Shown here: one piece after another, positions 45,856 through 55,136 of the stretch
How the letters are laid out: each line of letters begins with the position of its first letter
Position numbering within the stretch: the first letter of the stretch is position 1
Source: Caballeronia telluris
Lineage (GTDB): Bacteria > Pseudomonadota > Gammaproteobacteria > Burkholderiales > Burkholderiaceae
Direction of reading: 5' to 3'
Assembly: GCF_001544495.1 (NCBI RefSeq)
Contig: NZ_FCNZ02000016.1
Location: 62,001-126,000, forward strand
DNA length: 64,000 bases
The notes under the pieces: generated by a model
Seen by the model: the letters and a program-made list of their open reading frames with translations, nothing else
The model's database searches: none
Told to the model about the DNA's origin: nothing
Program-made: the position numbers and the translations under genes

Positions 45856-47550
45856 ATGTTCTCGACGATAAAGGGCCGCCTGGCGCTGGCCATGGCGTTT
45901 CTTAGTGCGCTTCTGATCGCGATCGGCGCGCTCGGAATTTTCGGCATGAACCGGGCGAACACGACGTCGCGCGATCTGTTTACCAACGAGATGCCGAGCG
46001 CGGTGTCGGTGGGCAACGCCGAGATGTTCATGGCGCGCGAACGACTGAGTTTCGACCGCGCCGCGCTCAATGCCGGCACGCCGGCTGCCGAGGACGCGAT
46101 CGGCCGCGGCGCGCTCATGCGCAAGACCTCCGACGAAGCGTGGACGAGCTACATGTCGCTGCCGCAAAAGGATCAGGAGAAGCCATTGGCCGAAACGTTC
46201 AACAAGGAACGTCTCGCGCTGCAAAAGCTGCTGGACTCGGGCTACGCCGACGTTCGATCGAACGATCACGACAGGGTCATCAAGTCCGCGGACGACATGC
46301 AGGTCGCGTTCAACGTGTTCGCGAAGGCCGGCGTCGAGTTGCGCAAGTTCCAGTTCGAAGCGGCCAAGGCGGCATACGAAGAAGGGCAGGCGAAGTTCGA
46401 ACGTTCGCGCGCGATCAGCATCGCCGCGATCCTGCTCGGTGTCGCCGCCGCGGGTTATTCGTGGTTCTCGTTGCGACGGAAGATTGCAAGACCGCTCGAC
46501 GCAGCCCTCGCGCAGTTCGACGCCATCGCGGCCGGCGACCTGCGTCGCGAAGTCGCGGCCAAGTCGAACGACGAAATGGGTCAGTTGTTGCGCGGTCTCG
46601 CGAAGATGCAGGCTGCGCTGATCGAAACCGTCCGCACGGTGCGCTCGGGCAGCGAATCCATCGCCTCGGCGACGAAGCAGATCGCGGCGGGCAACATCGA
46701 TTTGTCGTCGCGCACGGAAGAGCAGGCTTCGGCGTTGCAGGAAACGGCATCGAGCATGGAGCAGCTCACCGGCACGGTCAAACAGAACGCCGACAACGCC
46801 CGCCAGGCGAGCGCGCTTGCTGCGAACGCATCCGAGATCGCCAACAAGGGCAGCGCGGTCGTGGGCCAGGTGGTCGGCACGATGAGCGAGATCAACCAGA
46901 GCTCGGCGAAGATCGCGGACATCATCACGATCATCGAAGGCATTGCGTTCCAGACCAACATTCTTGCGTTGAACGCGGCCGTGGAAGCGGCGCGCGCCGG
47001 GGAAGAAGGGCGCGGCTTCGCGGTCGTGGCAGGCGAAGTGCGCACGCTCGCGCAACGCTCGTCGGCGGCGGCGAAGGAAATCAAGGAACTGATCGACACG
47101 TCGGTGTCGCGCGTGCAGTCGGGCACGACGCTCGTCGACGAAGCAGGCCGCACGATGAACGAGATCATCGGCGCGGTGCAGCGCGTGACGGACATCATGG
47201 GCGAAATCGCGGCGGCATCGGAAGAGCAGAGCAGCGGCATCGACCAGGTGGCGCGCGCCGTCACGCAGATGGACGAAGTGACGCAGCAGAACGCGGCGCT
47301 CGTCGAGGAAGCGGCTGCGGCGGCCCAATCGCTGGAAGATCAGGCGGGCAGTCTGCGAACGGCGGTTGCGACGTTTCAGTTGAACGACGACGAGCCGGCA
47401 CTTCGCTCGACTCCCTTGGCAACGCCGAAGACGAAGGCACGCGGCCCGGTCGCGAAACGCATGGAACCGGCCGCGAAGAAGGCGCCTGTGCGCCAGCCGG
47501 CCGATGCACCGAAGCTGGCCGCGACGGGCGGCGATTGGGAGACCTTCTGA
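45856..47550 (+). CDS. Methyl-accepting chemotaxis protein with CheR/CheB tether
   Basis: 564 residues. TM1 (about residues 8-30, ALAMAFLSALLIAIGALGIFG), a periplasmic ~160-residue helical ligand-binding domain of the Tar/4HB class, TM2 (about 193-212), HAMP, then the signalling domain with the highly conserved hairpin tip EGIAFQTNILALNAAVEAARAGE (EGIAFQTNILALNAAVEAAR at most is quoted as diagnostic). The protein ends DWETF, close to the NWETF pentapeptide that docks CheR and CheB. The start at ATG 45856 is chosen because the first helix begins there. No other chemotaxis genes are adjacent; the ligand is unknown, although the neighbouring prp and aromatic-acid transport genes suggest an organic acid. 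Confidence 0.92.
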   Translation: MFSTIKGRLALAMAFLSALLIAIGALGIFGMNRANTTSRDLFTNEMPSAVSVGNAEMFMARERLSFDRAALNAGTPAAEDAIGRGALMRKTSDEAWTSYMSLPQKDQEKPLAETFNKERLALQKLLDSGYADVRSNDHDRVIKSADDMQVAFNVFAKAGVELRKFQFEAAKAAYEEGQAKFERSRAISIAAILLGVAAAGYSWFSLRRKIARPLDAALAQFDAIAAGDLRREVAAKSNDEMGQLLRGLAKMQAALIETVRTVRSGSESIASATKQIAAGNIDLSSRTEEQASALQETASSMEQLTGTVKQNADNARQASALAANASEIANKGSAVVGQVVGTMSEINQSSAKIADIITIIEGIAFQTNILALNAAVEAARAGEEGRGFAVVAGEVRTLAQRSSAAAKEIKELIDTSVSRVQSGTTLVDEAGRTMNEIIGAVQRVTDIMGEIAAASEEQSSGIDQVARAVTQMDEVTQQNAALVEEAAAAAQSLEDQAGSLRTAVATFQLNDDEPALRSTPLATPKTKARGPVAKRMEPAAKKAPVRQPADAPKLAATGGDWETF

Positions 47551-47611
47551 ACAGGCCGTGCCGCAGCGGAGTCGCGACACGCCAGGCGCCGATGCACGGC
47601 ACGATCCGGAC

Positions 47612-48406
47612 TCAGGACTTGGTGCCCGACTGCTGCTCCCGGAACGCCTTCTCGCCAGCGTCCGATACCTCGACCCACTTCTTGTCGGGCGGCGCATCCG
47701 CGACATAGCTGTCGTGCCAGTTCCACCACTTGTAGGCCGGCGTCTGGGGATAGCCCTCGGGCGAATCTTCCCAGACTTCCTGTCGGCCGAGCGGCGTGAT
47801 GTCGAGGTAGTTCCAGGTGCCACCCATCTGTTCGTCGCCGCGATTGTTCACGAAGTACGTGCGGAACACGCGGTCGCCGTCACGGTAGAACACGTTCGTG
47901 CCGTGCCACTCGTCCACGCCGAAGTCTTTGTCGAAGCCGTCCGTGACGGTGAACCACGGCATCTCCCAGCCCATGCGCGCCTTCAGCCGCGCGATGTCCG
48001 CCCGAGGCGCGCGCGAGACGAAGACGAGCGTCGTGTCGCGGGCATCGAGGTGGGCGACGTGAGCGACCTGGTCGGCCACCATCGAGCAGCCTCGGCACGC
48101 GTGATCCGGCCAGCCGAACACGCCCGGCTCGAAGAACGCGCGGTAGACGATCAACTGTCGACGGCCGTCGAACAGGTCTAGCAGGGTGAGCTTGCCCGCC
48201 GGTCCGTCGAAGGAATAGGTCGTGTCGACCGCCATCCACGGCATGCGCCGGCGCTCGGCGGCGAGCGCGTCGCGGGCGCGGAAGTGGGCCTTCTCCTTCA
48301 CGAGCAACTGCTCGTGCGCCGCCTCCCACTCCTTCTGCGATACGACTGGTGGCGTCTTCATGGCGGGCTGTCCATCCGTTTGTCCCTTCATGGCTGATTC
48401 AGTCAT
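47612..48406 (-). CDS. DUF899 thioredoxin-like protein
   Basis: 264 residues of the DUF899 family (thioredoxin-fold relatives): LLVKEKAHFRARDALAAERRRMPW near residues 34-57, then LFDGRRQLIVYRAFF, the CRGCS motif (Cys pair about residues 104-107) and the C-terminal WNYLDITPLGRQEVWEDSPEGYP region. Family members are widespread in actinobacteria and proteobacteria and lack an assigned reaction; the CxxC suggests redox activity. Start 48406 has AGGAGA about 11 bases upstream; ATGs at 48391 and 48361 are possible alternatives. It is convergent with the chemoreceptor. Confidence 0.85.
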   Translation of the reverse strand: MTESAMKGQTDGQPAMKTPPVVSQKEWEAAHEQLLVKEKAHFRARDALAAERRRMPWMAVDTTYSFDGPAGKLTLLDLFDGRRQLIVYRAFFEPGVFGWPDHACRGCSMVADQVAHVAHLDARDTTLVFVSRAPRADIARLKARMGWEMPWFTVTDGFDKDFGVDEWHGTNVFYRDGDRVFRTYFVNNRGDEQMGGTWNYLDITPLGRQEVWEDSPEGYPQTPAYKWWNWHDSYVADAPPDKKWVEVSDAGEKAFREQQSGTKS

Positions 48407-48660
48407 GGCTTTCGCGTTTCTCCTGATTGGGGCGATTCGCTTGCCTCGTTGATGAAGCGCTGCTCATCGCTCGGGGTGGGCCTTGAGACAGTTTCGCACC
48501 GCACCTCGCTTGCCGGGAGTAACAAGTGTGGCGGGTTTCCAATGGAGTCGTTGACTACAGCCGCGTCGCTCGCTCGTGCGCGGCGTCGCTCCATGGCGGA
48601 TGAATCCGTGATCTTGGCGCCTGCATACCCTAAAGCTTCAGCCGGATTGCCCGATAAGAC

Positions 48661-49137
48661 ATGAAACAACGATCGGAAATCGCTATGCGACGCGGAACAA
48701 TCGGCATTCTGTGTGTCTCGGCGGCAATTGGCCTTGGGACAGCGGTCGCGCCGCCCATCATCAATGACCGCGACTGCCAGGCGCGGCTCACAACGTGGAC
48801 GAGCGAGCACGACGCGGGTCGCGAGCAGCTCGACCGGCGGTCCGTCGGCACACCAACGCCGTTCATGCAAGGATCGCACGACGCGCCGCAGTGGAAGCCC
48901 GTTTGCCGCAGAAGCGAGGACGCGTTCAACTTCGGGATGCTTGGGCTTTCCCTGTTCTTGACGTTATTTACCGGAAGCTACGCCTGCTGGCTCCTGAGTC
49001 GAGTCTGCTCGATGACGATGCGGCGGCTGACAGGTCGCTCGACGCGAGTCGAAGTGCAGGACGATCGTGCTTTGATCGTATGGAGCGTGCGCGATGCCAA
49101 CATGCTTCGGATAGACGGCGCGCGCTATCGCCGCTGA
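48661..49137 (+). CDS. Hypothetical membrane protein
   Basis: 158 residues I do not recognise. An N-terminal hydrophobic segment (about residues 12-32, GTIGILCVSAAIGLGTAVAPP) could be a signal anchor. A second hydrophobic helix lies around residues 91-112 (MLGLSLFLTLFTGSYACWLL), and the C-terminal part is basic. Four cysteines are present. ATG 48661 lacks an obvious ribosome-binding site; ATG 48685 is an alternative. Third-position GC is lower than in flanking genes, so coding status is likely rather than certain. Confidence 0.45.
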   Translation: MKQRSEIAMRRGTIGILCVSAAIGLGTAVAPPIINDRDCQARLTTWTSEHDAGREQLDRRSVGTPTPFMQGSHDAPQWKPVCRRSEDAFNFGMLGLSLFLTLFTGSYACWLLSRVCSMTMRRLTGRSTRVEVQDDRALIVWSVRDANMLRIDGARYRR

Positions 49138-49274
49138 AGCTTCCGCTTCCATGCCGCAAGGGTATGGAGCGAGACTCGATCGGTATTGGACGTCGTGTAT
49201 TGGGTTCACCTATTCTGGCCCGGCAATGAACTGCCAGACCAACCAGAACAGAGTGCCAATCGCACGGAGACACC

Positions 49275-50612
49275 ATGAGCACGCCACTCGACGTTTCGTC
49301 GCTGATCGACCGGGAGCCCATTCGCCCCTTCCAATGGATGATTTTCATCCTGTGCTTCGCCACCGCCCTATTCGACGGTTTCGATACGCAAGCGATCGCC
49401 TATACCGGGCCCGCGATCATCGCGGCGTTCGGCCTGCGCCCCGGCGACCTCGCGCCGATTCTCATCGCAGGCACGCTCGGCATGACGATAGGCGCGATGA
49501 CGCTCGGCCTCTTCGGTGACCGGGCGGGAAGGCGTCCGGCGCTGCTCGGCGGCGTGGCGATCTTCAGCGCGGCGTCTTTGCTCACGGCGTTCGCCGGCAG
49601 CACCGGCCAGATCCTGGCCCTGCGTTTTATCGCGGGCTTAGGGATGGGCGGCTGCACGCCCGTGCTGCTCGCGCTCGCGGCCGAATTCGGTCCCGCGCGG
49701 CATCGCGGCGCGATCATGACGGGCGTGCTGCTCGGTCTTCCCGCCGGCGCGATGCTCGGCGGATTGCTTGCGGCGCGCATGATGCCGGTCATCGGCTGGC
49801 AGGGCGTGTTCGTCGTCGGCGGCGCGGTGCCGCTGGTGTTGCTCGCCGTGCTCTATGTCCTGCTGCCCGAGTCGCTCAACTACCGGATCAGCCGGTCGCG
49901 CGGCAACGCCAGCGAGTCCGTGCGCAAGACGCTGAGCCGCATCGTGCCGGCCGTGCTTCCCGCCGACGTCGTGTTCAAGACGCCCGCGACGGCCGCGCGC
50001 GCGAGCGTCGCCGCATTGTTCGCCGACGGGAACGCGCGCAACACCATCGCCATCTGGGGCGTGTACCTGTTCAACTGGATCGCGTGGTTCATGCTGCTCT
50101 CGTGGTTGCCGACCGTGCTCAAGACAGCCGGTCTGCCCGCGACGCAGGCGCCGATGGGCACGGTCGTCGTCAACGCGGTTTTCATTGTCTGCGCGATACC
50201 GCTTTCCATCCTGCTCCCCAAAGTGAACACGCGGCGCCTCCTGATCGCTCTGCTCGCGCTCGGCATTGCGATCGCGGTCGGGCTCGCCTACGCGGGCACG
50301 TCGTGGGGGCTCGTGTTCGTGCTGGCGGGCGCGGCGGGACTCGGCATCGGCGGCCAGCAGATCGCGCTCAACTATCTTGTTGTCGGCGCCTATCCGACGA
50401 CCCTGCGCGCCACCGCGACCGGATGGGCCATCGGCATGGGCCGCGTCGGCGCGATCGCGGGTTCGGCGGTCGGCGGCAGCGTGCTGTCCATGAGCGGTCC
50501 GTCCGGCTTTTACATGGCCCTCGCGTTGCCGCTTGCTGCCGCACTGCTCGCGGTCACCGCGATCCGCACGAAGCATCCTGTCGTCGATGCCGGGCTTGCC
50601 GCAGCGCACTGA
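49275..50612 (+). CDS. MFS transporter, aromatic acid:H+ symporter (AAHS) family
   Basis: 445 residues, twelve hydrophobic helices. AAHS signatures are visible: the helix-1 motif CFATALFDGFDTQAIAY with its conserved DGFD, the loop GLFGDRAGRRPALL, and GGCTPVLLALAAEF. ATG 49275 is preceded by GGAGACACC. Members such as PcaK and BenK import protocatechuate, 4-hydroxybenzoate or benzoate; the substrate here is open. A second AAHS transporter follows 225 bases downstream in the same direction. Confidence 0.9.
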   Translation: MSTPLDVSSLIDREPIRPFQWMIFILCFATALFDGFDTQAIAYTGPAIIAAFGLRPGDLAPILIAGTLGMTIGAMTLGLFGDRAGRRPALLGGVAIFSAASLLTAFAGSTGQILALRFIAGLGMGGCTPVLLALAAEFGPARHRGAIMTGVLLGLPAGAMLGGLLAARMMPVIGWQGVFVVGGAVPLVLLAVLYVLLPESLNYRISRSRGNASESVRKTLSRIVPAVLPADVVFKTPATAARASVAALFADGNARNTIAIWGVYLFNWIAWFMLLSWLPTVLKTAGLPATQAPMGTVVVNAVFIVCAIPLSILLPKVNTRRLLIALLALGIAIAVGLAYAGTSWGLVFVLAGAAGLGIGGQQIALNYLVVGAYPTTLRATATGWAIGMGRVGAIAGSAVGGSVLSMSGPSGFYMALALPLAAALLAVTAIRTKHPVVDAGLAAAH

Positions 50613-50837
50613 CATCACAAGCAGACCGGGCACGCGCGACATCGAAAGCCCGGCGTCCATAAAAAGAAACGGCTCGCGCCGTCCACCGACCGCGCAGTAA
50701 AGAAGCCGGACCCATTCACCTCGACAGCACCTCTTTTGCGATCGGACGCGAGCATCGTTGCTCGCGTCCGTCGCATCGTCGCGTGCACGGGGCTTGCGCC
50801 GAAGGGCGCATCAGAACGACAGCGAAGGAGATATCGC

Positions 50838-52190
50838 ATGCGTCAAATCGATGTTCATCAACTGGCCGACGACGCCCGCTTAAGAGGGTTTCACGCACTC
50901 GTGCTGTTCTGGTGCGCGCTCATCATCATTTTCGACGGCTACGATCTTGCCGTGGCCGGTATCGCGTTGCCGTCGATCATGAAGGACATGGGCGTCAATC
51001 CGACGAGCGCGGGCTTCATGGTCAGCTCGGCGCTCTTCGGCATGATGTTCGGTGCCGTGTTTCTTGGAACGATCGCGGACCGCATCGGCCGGCGGCGCGC
51101 CATCGCCATCTGCATCGTGCTCTTTAGCGTGTTCACTGCCGCAGCGGGCCTGACCCGCGATCCGGTGATGTTCGGCATCACGCGCTTCCTCGCGGGCCTC
51201 GGCATCGGCGGGGTCATGCCGAACGTCGTGGCGCAGATGACCGAATATTCGCCGCGCAGGATGCGCAGCACGATGGTGACGCTGATGTTCAGCGGCTACT
51301 CGGTCGGCGGGATGCTGGCGGCGCTGCTCGGCAAGGGCTTGATCGAGCGCTTCGGATGGCAGTCGGTGTTCATCGCGGCGGGCTTGCCGATCCTGCTCGT
51401 GCCCGCCATCCTCAAGTGGATGCCCGAGTCGATGCCCTATCTCATCAGGACGGGCCGCATCCCGGCGCTCAAGCAGATCGTTGCGCGCATCGAACCGGGC
51501 TACGTGCCCGAGCAAAGCGATCGGTTCGCGCTGCCCGGCGAGGACGTCGCGCACGCGCCGCCCATCGGCAAGCTGTTCACGGATGGCCGCGGCTTTAGCA
51601 CGGCGATGCTGTGGATCGCGTTCTTCATGTGCCTCTTCATGGTGTACGCGCTGAGTTCGTGGCTGACGAAACTGATGGCAAGCGCAGGTCACAGCCTCGG
51701 CTCGGCGCTGACCTTCGTGCTCGTGCTCAACTTCGGCGCGATGATCGGCGCGATAGGCGGCGGATGGCTGGCCGACCGCTTCAATATCAAGTACGTGCTG
51801 ATCGCAATGTACGCGCTTGCCGCGGTCTCGATCAGTCTGCTCGGGTTCAAGGTGCCTGCGTGGACGCTCTTCATGCTCGTCGGCCTCGCGGGCGCATCGA
51901 CCATCGGAACGCAGATCGTGACGTACGCGTTTGCCGGTCAGTTCTATCCGATGGCGGTTCGCGCGACGGGCATCGGCTGGGCATCGGGCGTCGGGCGCAG
52001 CGGGGCGATCCTCGCGCCGATCGTGATCGGCGTATTGGTTAGCATGGCGTTGCCGCTTCAGCAGAATTTCATGGCGATCGCGGTGCCGGGCGTGATCGCG
52101 GTGCTTGCCGTGTCGCTCATCAACCAGCGCCGCTCGGATGCCGCCATCGGAAGCGGCAGCGCGGACCATGCGCTGGCCGAGACAGTCTGA
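50838..52190 (+). CDS. MFS transporter, aromatic acid:H+ symporter (AAHS) family
   Basis: 450 residues, twelve helices. FHALVLFWCALIIIFDGYD carries the AAHS DGYD motif, followed by FLGTIADRIGRRRAI and the ARFLAGLGIGGVMPN-like segment. Start ATG 50838 follows AAGGAG; the 34-residue upstream extension is rejected. It is closer to benzoate/4-hydroxybenzoate transporters (BenK, PcaK) than the preceding gene, but the two are not close duplicates. It is likely transcribed independently because 225 bases separate them. Confidence 0.9.
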   Translation: MRQIDVHQLADDARLRGFHALVLFWCALIIIFDGYDLAVAGIALPSIMKDMGVNPTSAGFMVSSALFGMMFGAVFLGTIADRIGRRRAIAICIVLFSVFTAAAGLTRDPVMFGITRFLAGLGIGGVMPNVVAQMTEYSPRRMRSTMVTLMFSGYSVGGMLAALLGKGLIERFGWQSVFIAAGLPILLVPAILKWMPESMPYLIRTGRIPALKQIVARIEPGYVPEQSDRFALPGEDVAHAPPIGKLFTDGRGFSTAMLWIAFFMCLFMVYALSSWLTKLMASAGHSLGSALTFVLVLNFGAMIGAIGGGWLADRFNIKYVLIAMYALAAVSISLLGFKVPAWTLFMLVGLAGASTIGTQIVTYAFAGQFYPMAVRATGIGWASGVGRSGAILAPIVIGVLVSMALPLQQNFMAIAVPGVIAVLAVSLINQRRSDAAIGSGSADHALAETV

Positions 52191-52304
52191 ATCGACGCGG
52201 CGCGCGCGGGTCGATGCGCGCCGACGGAAACTATGGCAATCTCGTTGGGCTTTTGCATTGCCCGGTTGTCGAATATTCGTTGCATCAGACCAATGGGAGG
52301 AATC

Positions 52305-52589
52305 ATGCGAGGAACGCGAATCACATCGGTTGCAATGGCTGCCGCTCTTGGTGTTGCCCTCAGCTTCGCGCCGGTTGCGATGGCGCAGACGGCCGACGCC
52401 GGCGCATCGGGCACGGGCCAGGCGACCAAGGCCGAGAAGAAGGCGCAGAAACACGCGTCTCATCAGGCGACTAAAGCAAAACGAACGGCCGATCTAAAGG
52501 AAGCCGAGAAGAACGGTTACAAGCCGACCGGCGAAGAAGCGAATTATCCGCAGAACGTTCAGGGCAAACCGGGACAGAAAGCGCCCTGA
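52305..52589 (+). CDS. Small secreted DUF4148-like protein
   Basis: 94 residues. A Sec signal peptide (MRGTRITSVAMAAALGVALS, cleavage after AMA near residue 27) is followed by a Lys/Ala-rich middle and the C-terminal block LKEAEKNGYKPTGEEANYP, which resembles the DUF4148 pattern (L-x-x-x-E-x-x-GY-P...YP) of Burkholderia periplasmic proteins. ATG 52305 has a strong GGGAGG; the longer upstream reading is rejected. No function is known for the family. Confidence 0.75.
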   Translation: MRGTRITSVAMAAALGVALSFAPVAMAQTADAGASGTGQATKAEKKAQKHASHQATKAKRTADLKEAEKNGYKPTGEEANYPQNVQGKPGQKAP

Positions 52590-52683
52590 CACGCGCGTAT
52601 AGGCGCGTGCGCCTGAGCCTGTCGCCGTCGCGTTCACCAGGACACGCGACGGCGAACGATCGTTTTGTCACGTAGCATCCTCG

Positions 52684-53637
52684 TCACTTTTTTCGTCTGC
52701 GGACCTTGCCCGCTTCCTTGGCTTCAGGCGTTGAAAACATCGGCATGCGCTCCTGAATCCACTTGAGCAATTCAAGCGGACCGGCGGCAAGCGGTCTGTC
52801 GATCTTGACCAGCACTCTTGCCTGCGCGCCTTCGAACAGAGGATGTGCAATGGGGATCGTCGTCAGCTCGCCGGATGCGAGTTCCTTGTACGCAGCAAAT
52901 TCGCCGATCAGCGTCACGAAGTTCTCCGCCGACACGAAGCGCTTGAGCGCGCGTAGCGAGTTGGTCGTCAGCGTCGGGCGAATTGTCGTGTTCTCGGCAA
53001 GCTCAAGCATCTTCACGACATGACCGATCCCGAACGTCGGCGGCATGAGCGCGAGCGGATACGCGCGAAGATCGTCGATGCTCGCGGGTCCTTTTCGCCG
53101 CGCCAGCGGATGATCGCTGCGCAATAACAGCACGACCGGCTGAAGCGAACTCGCACGATATTCGATGCGCGGATGCGGCGGCGGGTTGTACGCGAGTCCG
53201 ATATGCGCCCGGCTTTCTGCGACTTCGTCGAGTATCGCGTCGACTGCGAGCGTCTCCATGCCGATCTCCAGATTCGGATACTGCGCGCAAAACGGCGCGA
53301 GCACGTCGTCGACGAGCATGTCCACGTAACCCTCGCTGACCGCGAGCTGGATGTGCCCTCGCTGAAGGCCTTTCAACGCCTGAAGCTGGTCTTCGAGCTT
53401 TTCCTGCTGCGAACGATAGCCCTGCCAGAACTCGAGCAAATGCGCCGCCGCTTCCGTGGGCCGGACGCCGCGCGCCTGCCGTTCGAACAGCGTCGCGCCG
53501 AGTTCGTCTTCGAGCAGCCTGATCTGCCGCGTGATGACGGATGGCGACGTGTTGATGTTGTCGGCGGCGCCGCGAATGGAGCCGTGCGTGAGCACTTCGT
53601 GGAAATATCGAAGGCGCTGGTGATTGATCTCTCGCAT
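52684..53637 (-). CDS. LysR-family transcriptional regulator
   Basis: 317 residues. The HTH includes LRYFHEVLTHGSIRGAADN and SPSVITRQIRLLEDELGATLFER, followed by the effector-binding domain (LAVSEGYVDMLVDDVLAPF) and a basic C-terminus (KVRRRKK). It is divergent from an ACS-family transporter gene starting at 53778, with a 140-base gap, so it probably controls transporter-M81-hydrolase. The effector is unknown. Start 53637 fits the family N-terminus. Confidence 0.9.
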   Translation of the reverse strand: MREINHQRLRYFHEVLTHGSIRGAADNINTSPSVITRQIRLLEDELGATLFERQARGVRPTEAAAHLLEFWQGYRSQQEKLEDQLQALKGLQRGHIQLAVSEGYVDMLVDDVLAPFCAQYPNLEIGMETLAVDAILDEVAESRAHIGLAYNPPPHPRIEYRASSLQPVVLLLRSDHPLARRKGPASIDDLRAYPLALMPPTFGIGHVVKMLELAENTTIRPTLTTNSLRALKRFVSAENFVTLIGEFAAYKELASGELTTIPIAHPLFEGAQARVLVKIDRPLAAGPLELLKWIQERMPMFSTPEAKEAGKVRRRKK

Positions 53638-53777
53638 TCCGTGGCTCCCGGGCAGATTGGGTGTTGCTCACAGGGCAACGATACGTGAACTTAGTTGCTC
53701 TTGCTGCCATGGTTTGGCGCTGCCACCATGCACTCAACCCCAGCGACGGGCCGAGTGAAGGAAACCGGGAGACACCC

Positions 53778-55106
53778 ATGTCAGCAATCCATCCATCGAA
53801 GGCCGGCGATGCCGCCTCGACGCTCTATAGCAAGCTCAACTGGCGCCTCTTGCCGTTTCTGGTCGTCTGCTACATGTTCGCGTATCTGGACCGCGTGAAT
53901 GTCGGCTTCGCGAAACTCCAGATGCAACACGATCTCGGCTTCTCCGATGCAGCCTACGGCGTCGGTGCCGGCATCTTCTTTCTCGGCTACGTGCTGTTCG
54001 AATTGCCGAGCAACCTGATGTTGCCGAAGATCGGCGCACGCCGGACGTTCAGCCGCATTCTCGTGCTATGGGGCATCACGTCGGCGTGCATGCTGTTCGT
54101 GCGCAACGTGCCGGCCTTCTATGCGATGCGATTCCTGCTGGGCGTCTTCGAAGCGGGATTCGCGCCGGGGATGATCTATTACCTGTCGTGCTGGTACGGT
54201 CCGGCACGCATGGCACGCGCCATTGCACTCGTATTCGTTGCCGGGCCGCTGGGCGGCATCGTCGGCGGGCCGGTGTCGGCGTGGCTCATCACGACGCTGT
54301 CCGGCGTTGGTGGTCTGAGCGGCTGGCAATGGATGTTTCTGGTCGAAGGGCTGCCCTGCATCGCGCTCGGTCTGCTCACGCTGCGTGTCCTGTCCGATCG
54401 TCCCGCCGATGCCCGCTGGCTGAGCGACGACGAGAAGCGCCTGCTTGATCGCGAGACCGCTCCCAGCCTGCATCGCGCGGATTCGTTCAGGGAGGTGCTG
54501 AAAAGCCCGAGAGTCTATGTGCTCGCGATCGCCTACTTCAGCATCATCTTCCCGATCTATGCGCTCAGCTTCTGGCTCCCGACCTTGCTGCGGGATCAGG
54601 GCGTGAACGACACGATCCGCCTTGGCTGGTACGCGGCGATTCCTTATGTGGCAGCCGCGATCGGCATGTATCTCGCGGGACGACGCTCCGACCGGCTGGG
54701 CGAAAGACGCTATCACTGCGCGATTCCGGCGCTTGCCGGCGCGGCCTGCCTGATCGCCACCGTCTTCGCCGACGGACATCTGACGCTGACACTCGTCGCC
54801 CTGACGTGTGCAACCGCCGGTCTCTGGATGGCTTACACGGTGTTCTGGGCGATCCCGTCCGAGCTCGTCGAGGGCAGCGCAGCGGCGGGCGGCATCGCGC
54901 TCATTAATACGGTCGGATTGTCGGGCGGATTCTGGGGCCCCGCTGTATTCGGCTGGACCAAGACCTGGACGGGAAGCGTGCGTGCGGGACTGCTCATCAT
55001 GGCGTGCGTAGCGGCGGCCGCGGCGCTGCTGATCCTGACAGCCAGGCTCACGCTTCGGAAAGACCGCACCTTCGAGCCCGTTGCCGCGAACAATTCCGTC
55101 GTCTGA
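53778..55106 (+). CDS. MFS transporter, anion:cation symporter (ACS) family
   Basis: 442 residues, twelve helices. ACS signatures: NWRLLPFLVVCYMFAYLDRVNVGFAK at residues ~20-45 (of which CYMFAYLDRVNVGFA is diagnostic), then FFLGYVLFELPSNLMLPKIG and RILVLWGITSACM. Members import tartrate, phthalate, galactonate or related carboxylates. ATG 53778 follows GGGAGA. An M81 peptidase gene starts 30 bases after its stop, indicating an operon of importer plus hydrolases. Confidence 0.9.
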   Translation: MSAIHPSKAGDAASTLYSKLNWRLLPFLVVCYMFAYLDRVNVGFAKLQMQHDLGFSDAAYGVGAGIFFLGYVLFELPSNLMLPKIGARRTFSRILVLWGITSACMLFVRNVPAFYAMRFLLGVFEAGFAPGMIYYLSCWYGPARMARAIALVFVAGPLGGIVGGPVSAWLITTLSGVGGLSGWQWMFLVEGLPCIALGLLTLRVLSDRPADARWLSDDEKRLLDRETAPSLHRADSFREVLKSPRVYVLAIAYFSIIFPIYALSFWLPTLLRDQGVNDTIRLGWYAAIPYVAAAIGMYLAGRRSDRLGERRYHCAIPALAGAACLIATVFADGHLTLTLVALTCATAGLWMAYTVFWAIPSELVEGSAAAGGIALINTVGLSGGFWGPAVFGWTKTWTGSVRAGLLIMACVAAAAALLILTARLTLRKDRTFEPVAANNSVV

Positions 55107-55136
55107 TCGACACCCATCGCGTGGAGAGTGAAAAAC

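Noticed and set aside
48449..48664. 71-codon open frame upstream of the hypothetical membrane protein
   Set aside because: No ribosome-binding site, no motif, overlaps the next start by 4 bases; treated as intergenic.
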